In this document: positions 60,192-64,000 of the stretch, in pieces | Layout of the letters: each line of letters opens with the position of its first letter | Numbering within the stretch: position 1 is the stretch's first letter | Notes under the pieces: generated by a model | Databases searched by the model: none | What the model was told of the DNA's origin: nothing | What the model saw: only the letters and a program-made list of their open reading frames with translations | Origin: Devosia sp. XK-2 | Lineage (GTDB): Bacteria; Pseudomonadota; Alphaproteobacteria; Rhizobiales; Devosiaceae | DNA length: 64,000 nt | Direction of reading: 5' to 3' | Assembly: GCF_037113415.1 (NCBI RefSeq) | Contig: NZ_CP146608.1 | Span: forward strand, 1,756,501-1,820,500 | Program-made: the position numbers and the translations under genes

Positions 60192-60371
60192 ATGCACGAG
60201 GAAGTCCAGCGCCGCGCTTATGCGATGTGGGAGGCCGACGGCCGCCCGGAAGGTCAGGATCAGACCTATTGGTTCAAGGCTGTTGCGGAACTGGCCAGTG
60301 AAGCGGCCAAGTCGATTAAACCGCCGCGCAAGCGCACGCCGCGCGCCACCAAGGCAAAGAAGGTCGCCTGA
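60192..60371 (+). CDS. DUF2934 family small protein
   Basis: The 59-residue product begins MHEEVQRRAYAMWEADGRPE and continues GQDQTYWFKAVAEL, which is the DUF2934 pattern (R-A-Y-x-x-W-E-x-x-G-x-P-x-G). It ends in a Lys/Arg/Thr-rich tail (PPRKRTPRATKAKKVA). GGAG stands 7 bases before the ATG. The family is common in Hyphomicrobiales and has no known function. The basic tail suggests nucleic acid contact, which is inference. Confidence 0.88.
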   Translation: MHEEVQRRAYAMWEADGRPEGQDQTYWFKAVAELASEAAKSIKPPRKRTPRATKAKKVA

Positions 60372-60399
60372 GCAGGTCCGGGCGCTATGGCCGCGGCAC

Positions 60400-60687
60400 T
60401 CACCATTGTCGCGGCCAATACAGATCGTCGGCAAAGTCGGCCGGGATAGTCTGCATGCGGATCAGCGCCTCTGCAGCGAGTTCGATCTGTCGGCACAATT
60501 GTTGGACGTTTTCCGGCACTGGCCGGCCCGTCACATATTCGCGCATCTGCCATTCGTCGAGATGAAGCAGTGTCTTGCGGCGCCGTGCCTCCGCCTCCAC
60601 CGCATTTGGACGTATGGTGGCCCCCTCTTCAGCGACCCCGACCGGCTCACTCCATTCACGTCGCTCACCGACGACTGCAAAGCGCAT
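60400..60687 (-). CDS. Hypothetical protein, 95 residues
   Basis: I do not recognise the family. The product reads MRFAVVGERREWSEPVGVAE, then a central RPNAVEAEARRRKTLLHLDE and a helical end (VPENVQQLCRQIELAAEALI), finishing ADDLYWPRQW. No membrane segment or signal peptide is visible. The start at 60687 was chosen as an ATG. ATG at 60699 and TTG at 60729 are alternatives, and none has a strong ribosome site. It converges on the DUF2934 gene and is divergent from the nucleosidase gene. Composition is like real coding sequence. Confidence 0.6.
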   Translation of the reverse strand: MRFAVVGERREWSEPVGVAEEGATIRPNAVEAEARRRKTLLHLDEWQMREYVTGRPVPENVQQLCRQIELAAEALIRMQTIPADFADDLYWPRQW

Positions 60688-60811
60688 CTTCTGTTGCATC
60701 CCAAGCCGCAGAACTGCCTGCGCGGCCAAGTCACAACCATAGCCGCCACAGAGTTACAAAACCGCAAAGAACGGCCTTGGCCACGCGAAACGCCATGCTA
60801 GATATACAATC

Positions 60812-61405
60812 ATGAGCATCCTTTACCTCATGGCCGCCGAGCCCGAATTCGGACCGCATCTTCGCGCCCGTATCCAACCGGGCATGATCGGCGTTGGGCC
60901 GGTGGAAGCGGCGGTCAACACCACGCGCATGCTTGCGGCCCGGGCCCACGACCTGCCGACATTGGTGGTGTCACTGGGTTCGGCAGGTTCGCGCCGCCTT
61001 GAGCAGTGCGGTGTCTATCAGGCGAGCTCCGTATCCTACCGCGATATGGACGCCTCGCCCCTGGGTTTTCCCAAAGGCGTTACGCCGCTGAGCGACTTTC
61101 CGGCGACACTTCCCCTGGCCCCGGCCGTTCCCGGGCTCCGTCAGGCCAGCTTGTCAACCGGCGCCAATGTTGTGTCCGGGGCTGCCTATGATGCGGTGAC
61201 CGAAGATATGGTGGATATGGAGACCTTTGCCATTTTGCGCGCCTGCCAGAGCTTTGGTGTACCCTTGCTGGCTCTGCGCGGCATCTCCGACGGCAAGGCC
61301 GAGGTGACCAAAATGGCCGACTGGACACAATATCTGCACATTATCGATGAGCGTCTTGCCGCCGCCGTGGACCTGATCGAAGCGCACCACGCGCGCCGCA
61401 TTTGA
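60812..61405 (+). CDS. 5'-Methylthioadenosine/S-adenosylhomocysteine nucleosidase-like protein
   Basis: The 197-residue product has the purine nucleoside phosphorylase-like fold of Pfs/MTAN-type nucleosidases. Visible are ILYLMAAEPEFGPHL, GMIGVGPVEAAVNTTRMLAA, VVSLGSAGSRRLEQCGVYQA, VDMETFAILRACQSFGVPLL and LRGISDGKAEVTKMADW. Met-Glu in VDMETF and Asp in RGISDG are the ribose and catalytic residues of the family. The E. coli enzyme has 232 residues, so this is a shorter variant. It would clear 5'-methylthioadenosine or S-adenosylhomocysteine. No ribosome site is seen before the ATG. Confidence 0.85.
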   Translation: MSILYLMAAEPEFGPHLRARIQPGMIGVGPVEAAVNTTRMLAARAHDLPTLVVSLGSAGSRRLEQCGVYQASSVSYRDMDASPLGFPKGVTPLSDFPATLPLAPAVPGLRQASLSTGANVVSGAAYDAVTEDMVDMETFAILRACQSFGVPLLALRGISDGKAEVTKMADWTQYLHIIDERLAAAVDLIEAHHARRI

Positions 61406-61407
61406 CC

Positions 61408-61731
61408 CTATTTTCCGCTATTCTTCTTGTCTCGGCGCGAGCGCTGCCACTTTGTCCACCAGCGGCCACCCCTCAATACGGCCGAATTCACCGGCCCCTG
61501 CAGGAAAATCAGGTCGACCGCCAACAGCAATAGCCCAAGGGGCAGCATCCATATGCCCAGCACGGGAAGAAAGCTGAAAATACCGCCCAGCACCAGCAAC
61601 ACGCCGAGGGGAATGCGCAACCAGCGCGCTCCGGGTCGCCGCAGCCGGGCCAGCCAGCCGGCCGCCAAACCCGGAATACGGCGCTCCAGGCGGTCGAACA
61701 GGCGATTCAGGCGATCAGTGCTTTTGCTCAT
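61408..61731 (-). CDS. Small membrane protein with two hydrophobic segments
   Basis: The 107-residue product has a basic N-terminus (STDRLNRLFDRLERRIPG), two hydrophobic helices separated by a short turn (RIPLGVLLVLGGIFSFLPVL and GIWMLPLGLLLLAVDLIF), and a basic C-terminus (GGRWWTKWQRSRRDKKNSGK). The Gly-x-Phe-x-Phe-Leu-Pro and Leu-P-L-G-L-L-L pattern resembles PGPGW-type small transmembrane proteins. The start at 61731 has an AGGGA site. Function is unknown. It is convergent with the nucleosidase gene (2-base gap). Confidence 0.75.
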   Translation of the reverse strand: MSKSTDRLNRLFDRLERRIPGLAAGWLARLRRPGARWLRIPLGVLLVLGGIFSFLPVLGIWMLPLGLLLLAVDLIFLQGPVNSAVLRGGRWWTKWQRSRRDKKNSGK

Positions 61732-61904
61732 GCGGTTCCCTTCCATCTCATCTAGATGGCGCTGCCATGCGGCAGTTCAAGGGCGCTGAATTGCGGTCTG
61801 AGCGGCGGCAGGACTTGGTTAACCCTATCGCTCAGTCCTTCCTTAAGCCTGAGCGCGCATTTTCTGGAAAGCACTCTTTTTCTACCCCTGCCCCGGAAAG
61901 TCGC

Positions 61905-62378
61905 ATGCACCCTCTGCTCCCCGCTCTGGCACGACTGGCAATGGCCTGTTTCGCCACGGTCAGCCTGGCCGGCTGCAGCTTTCTGGGCCTGAACTTCGGC
62001 ATGGCGCAGTTGAGCGAGAAGGAATGCATGATGCGGGCCATGTATTTCGAATCCAACCGTTCCAGCGCCGAAGGCATGCTTGCCGTCGGCACAGTGGTGA
62101 TGAATCGCCTCTACGATGCGCGCTATCCCAAGACTGTCTGTGGGGTGGTTGGTCAGAAAAACCAGTTCGCGCAGGGCGTACTCACACGGCCCATGACTGA
62201 CAGCGGCGCCGTTCTGGCCGCCCAGGTTGCCGACCAGGTGCTGTCCGGCGCACGCCATCCCGGCGTGCAGAATGCGCAACATTTCCACACGGCCGGTTTG
62301 CGCTTTCCATACAATAATATGTTCTACGTCCTCGAAGCGGGCGGCAACGAGTTCTACGAAAAGCGCAGCCTTCGCTAG
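61905..62378 (+). CDS. SleB-like cell wall hydrolase, putative lipoprotein
   Basis: The 157-residue protein has an N-terminal lipoprotein signal with the lipobox LAGC (residues 21-24, in FATVSLAGCSFLG), so it is probably anchored in a membrane facing the periplasm. The rest is a Hydrolase_2/SleB domain: KECMMRAMYFESNRSSAEGM carries the catalytic Glu, then VGTVVMNRLYDARYPKTVCG and VVGQKNQFAQGV. SleB-type enzymes cleave the glycan chain of peptidoglycan. The ATG at 61905 has GGAAAG upstream. The frame back to 61767 includes divergent promoter sequence and is not used. Confidence 0.9.
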   Translation: MHPLLPALARLAMACFATVSLAGCSFLGLNFGMAQLSEKECMMRAMYFESNRSSAEGMLAVGTVVMNRLYDARYPKTVCGVVGQKNQFAQGVLTRPMTDSGAVLAAQVADQVLSGARHPGVQNAQHFHTAGLRFPYNNMFYVLEAGGNEFYEKRSLR

Positions 62379-62387
62379 ACGCTAGGG

Positions 62388-62483
62388 CATTTCACCGTTT
62401 CGTTGAAACGCTAAAATTGCTCTAAGTTCTTGTTTTATCGCGTTTCCGAACCGCAAAACCGCTGCCACTTTTGCTGGAAACGC
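62388..62483. repeat. Interspersed repeat/terminator-like element of the Hyphomicrobiales type
   Basis: A block of about 95 bases holds two inverted repeats: CGTTTC-GTT-GAAACG at 62396-62410 and GCGTTTCC (62440-62447) with GGAAACGC (62476-62483). Between them is GCTCTAAGTTCTTGTTTTATC. In my recollection, elements with this layout, flanked by GCTCTA(A/G), are repeated between genes in Devosia and rhizobia. Only one copy is seen in this window. It separates the convergent sleB-like and DUF2076 genes and may end transcription in both directions. Confidence 0.6.
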
Positions 62484-62484
62484 T

Positions 62485-63003
62485 CTAGAACTCGCCGCCT
62501 ATGTCGAAGCCGCCCCAGTCGTCGTCGCCGTCAAATCCGACGTCGTCCGCTGGCGCGTCCGCCTCCGGCGCTTCTGCGGCCTGTGCGGAACCACCAAACA
62601 TCCCCGCAATGGCCGATCCCAACAGCAAGCCGCCAGTAACACCCAACGCTGTCTGTGCCGCGCCGGCAAGGAAACCACCATCGGCCGGGCGATCCCAAGG
62701 GCCACGCGGTCGCGCCGCGCGGGTCTCACGCCTTGACTCATCGTCGCCGAAAATACTGCCCAAAAAGCCTGCGGATCCACCCCCTCTAGCCTCGAGCGCC
62801 TCAATGCGCGCTTGTTGCTCGCGCAAGGCGGCTTCCTGCACGACAATGGTCTGCGCCATATAATATGCGGCAGCCGGATGCTCGCGGAGCCGCTGGTGAA
62901 TTAACGCCTCCGCCTCGGCATCCCGTGGCCCGCTAATGCGTTCAACACGCAAAAGCCGGTCGAACAGATCTTCGATTGCCCGTTCGTCTTCGTCTCGCAA
63001 CAT
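62485..63003 (-). CDS. DUF2076 family protein
   Basis: The 172-residue product has the DUF2076 layout: an N-terminal helical part (MLRDEDERAIEDLFDRLLRV, YYMAQTIVVQEAALREQQAR), a Gly/Arg/Pro-rich middle, and a glycine-rich hydrophobic helix (GVTGGLLLGSAIAGMFG). It ends in a strongly acidic stretch with Gly-Asp repeats and a final GGFDIGGEF. It is probably a periplasmic or membrane-bound chaperone-like accessory protein, but its function is unknown. The ATG at 63003 is used. The frame to 63045 has no family similarity. Confidence 0.88.
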   Translation of the reverse strand: MLRDEDERAIEDLFDRLLRVERISGPRDAEAEALIHQRLREHPAAAYYMAQTIVVQEAALREQQARIEALEARGGGSAGFLGSIFGDDESRRETRAARPRGPWDRPADGGFLAGAAQTALGVTGGLLLGSAIAGMFGGSAQAAEAPEADAPADDVGFDGDDDWGGFDIGGEF

Positions 63004-63060
63004 GGCCTTCTCCCTGTGTCTGTGTTCGGCACATGGGGAGCCCAAGGGCGCGACGCAAGA

Positions 63061-63333
63061 TCAGCGACGGGTCTGTCGCAGCACATAGCCGATCACCACC
63101 GCCATGGCGTCATAGAGTTCGATGGGGATGGTTTCGTCCAGCTCCACCCCGCTCAGGGCTTCTGCCAGAACGGGATTTGTTTCGATGACGACGCCATTCT
63201 CCTGCGCCAGGGCAACGATCTGCTCCGCGACCAATCCGCGCCCTTTGGCGACAACCCGCGGCGCTTCCCGCGAGCCCTCCTCATAATGCAGCGCTACCGC
63301 CAAGGGACGGTCTTCGGGGTCGTCCACGCTCAT
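63061..63333 (-). CDS. FlhB C-terminal domain homologue (EscU/YscU/HrcU-like)
   Basis: The 90-residue protein matches only the cytoplasmic C-terminal domain of FlhB/YscU switch proteins. It reads RPLAVALHYEEGSREAPRVV and AKGRGLVAEQIVALAQENGV, then IETNPVLAEALSGVELDETI and PIELYDAMAVVIGYVLRQTR. The self-cleavage motif Asn-Pro-Thr-His is absent. The four residues before AVALHY are EDRP. It lacks the membrane part. Its start overlaps the stop of the FliK-like gene by 4 bases. Stand-alone FlhB-like proteins of this type accompany flagellar or export genes, and their role is not established. Confidence 0.88.
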   Translation of the reverse strand: MSVDDPEDRPLAVALHYEEGSREAPRVVAKGRGLVAEQIVALAQENGVVIETNPVLAEALSGVELDETIPIELYDAMAVVIGYVLRQTRR

Positions 63334-64000
63334 CGCATCGCGTCCAGATGCTGTCCCGACTGCTCGGCGGTGCGCTTGGACGGGGCAACTGGCGCCCCGG
63401 TCCTAATGACAATGACGCCGGGCGTCAGTCCGATATAGGAGAGACTGGCCTTGAGCTCTTCGATACCGGCCGCCAGGGCGTCTGCGGTGTTTGGCTGTTC
63501 GGCCCAGAGCATGATTCCGGTCAAGCGCGCGCGCATGGAAATCTGCGCGCCAATTTCGCCTGCTCCCGATAGGTTGAGCGCGAAGCGGATTTGCCATCCG
63601 CGATCTTCCTCCCGCTCGCCGTCGCCGTCCGGATCGCGGTGAATCTGCATATGCATCAGATGCTGCTGCCCCGCCACCACGATCGGAAGGTCAAGGCTCC
63701 ATTGCGCATCGTGTCGGGCCGCATGGGGCTCTGGCAAGGACGCATTCTGGTGCAGCCGCATTCGCGACAATGCCGCTTCGGTCCGCTCCAACAGTATTTT
63801 GCCGGCCTCGCGCACATCTTCAGGCAAGTCGGGCAAGCCGCCATCGCCGGTCCGGACCCTAGGCTGCTGTCCGCGCAGGGGCGGCGCAACACCGGCCACC
63901 TGGGCGATGGGCGCCTGGCTGCCTAGCCACGCACTAAGGCTTTGGCGCAGGTCCAGTAAGGCCGATTTCGTGTCGCCAGTCACCGCCGCCCCCTGCCCGG
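63330..64000 (-). CDS. FliK-like flagellar hook-length control C-terminal domain protein, N-terminus cut by window edge
   Basis: The frame is open from the right edge and ends at 63330. The visible 220 residues have a Pro/Ala-rich region, then a domain with SLDLPIVVAGQQHLMHMQIH, RGWQIRFALNLSGAGEIGAQ and ISMRARLTGIMLWAEQP, which matches the Flg_hook (FliK C-terminal) fold that contacts FlhB during hook-length control. A GTG at 63983 is a possible start, but upstream codons (GQGAA) are also open, so the gene probably extends beyond the window. It is coupled to the FlhB-like gene by a 4-base overlap. Confidence 0.82.
   Translation of the reverse strand, partial: GQGAAVTGDTKSALLDLRQSLSAWLGSQAPIAQVAGVAPPLRGQQPRVRTGDGGLPDLPEDVREAGKILLERTEAALSRMRLHQNASLPEPHAARHDAQWSLDLPIVVAGQQHLMHMQIHRDPDGDGEREEDRGWQIRFALNLSGAGEIGAQISMRARLTGIMLWAEQPNTADALAAGIEELKASLSYIGLTPGVIVIRTGAPVAPSKRTAEQSGQHLDAMR

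Noticed and set aside
1..64000. CRISPR arrays, insertion sequences, prophage genes, integrases or attachment sites
   Set aside because: No spaced direct repeats, transposase motifs or phage structural genes were seen. The only tRNA has no integrase nearby.

Overview
The window is a GC-rich, gene-dense chromosomal segment of an alphaproteobacterium, most likely of the order Hyphomicrobiales and close to Devosia or a related genus. The evidence is the gene set: PleD and DivK side by side, an NDUFA12-type Complex I accessory subunit next to a DUF2155 protein, DUF3572, DUF2076, a ClpS-ClpA pair, an RNase E with a long charged tail, and a dihydroorotase-like protein that has lost its metal ligands beside pyrB. 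The genus is an inference from gene content. No rRNA, CRISPR array, prophage, insertion sequence or plasmid function was found.

Region by region: 1-1.4 kb holds two acetyltransferases and a chorismate mutase, followed by a YjhX-family gene. 2-5 kb is a gatC-...-gatA operon with two extra genes between gatC and gatA. 5-7.3 kb has an FAD monooxygenase and divergent ruvX. 7.4-10.7 kb is a coupled pyrB-pyrC-like-dipeptidase operon. 10.7-20.5 kb carries topA, an aldo-keto reductase, an E. coli-type murB, dprA-plsY, rnr and a DUF983 gene. 20.5-24.8 kb has rpmG, a structured intergenic region, the cell-cycle regulators pleD and divK, and dinB. 24.8-31 kb is an accessory stretch (RidA, GH114, FemAB-like acyltransferase, HIT, YoaK, SulP, PPOX).

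31-36 kb has clpA-clpS and a SPOR-domain D-Ala-D-Ala carboxypeptidase. 36-39 kb has a MATE pump, azlCD and a tRNA-Leu(CAA). 39-46 kb has a class A penicillin-binding protein, an AMIN-domain amidase and rne with a long hairpin-rich leader. 46-52.6 kb has an aminotransferase, a DsbA-like protein, aroQ-accB-accC, and aat coupled to an APH(3')-like kinase. 52.6-56.4 kb holds a GyrI-like protein, an atypical SDR, DUF2155, NDUFA12 and a DnaJ/VWA pair. 56.5-64 kb has two MFS transporters, several small proteins, a nucleosidase, a SleB-like lipoprotein, a repeat element, DUF2076, and FlhB-like and FliK-like genes at the right edge.

Functionally most of the window is housekeeping: nucleotide synthesis (pyrB), aromatic and fatty acid synthesis (aroQ, accBC), tRNA amidation (gatCA), envelope building and remodelling (murB, PBP1A, amidase, carboxypeptidase, SleB), DNA and RNA maintenance (topA, dprA, ruvX, dinB, rnr, rne), and N-degron proteolysis (aat supplies the degron; clpS and clpA read and degrade it). 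Many neighbouring genes overlap by 4 bases (ATGA or GTGA), so translational coupling is common. No convincing new multi-gene system was found. The most unusual observations are the structured region between rpmG and pleD, the probably non-catalytic pyrC paralogue, the APH(3')-like gene coupled to aat, and an aat start placed directly behind a terminator.
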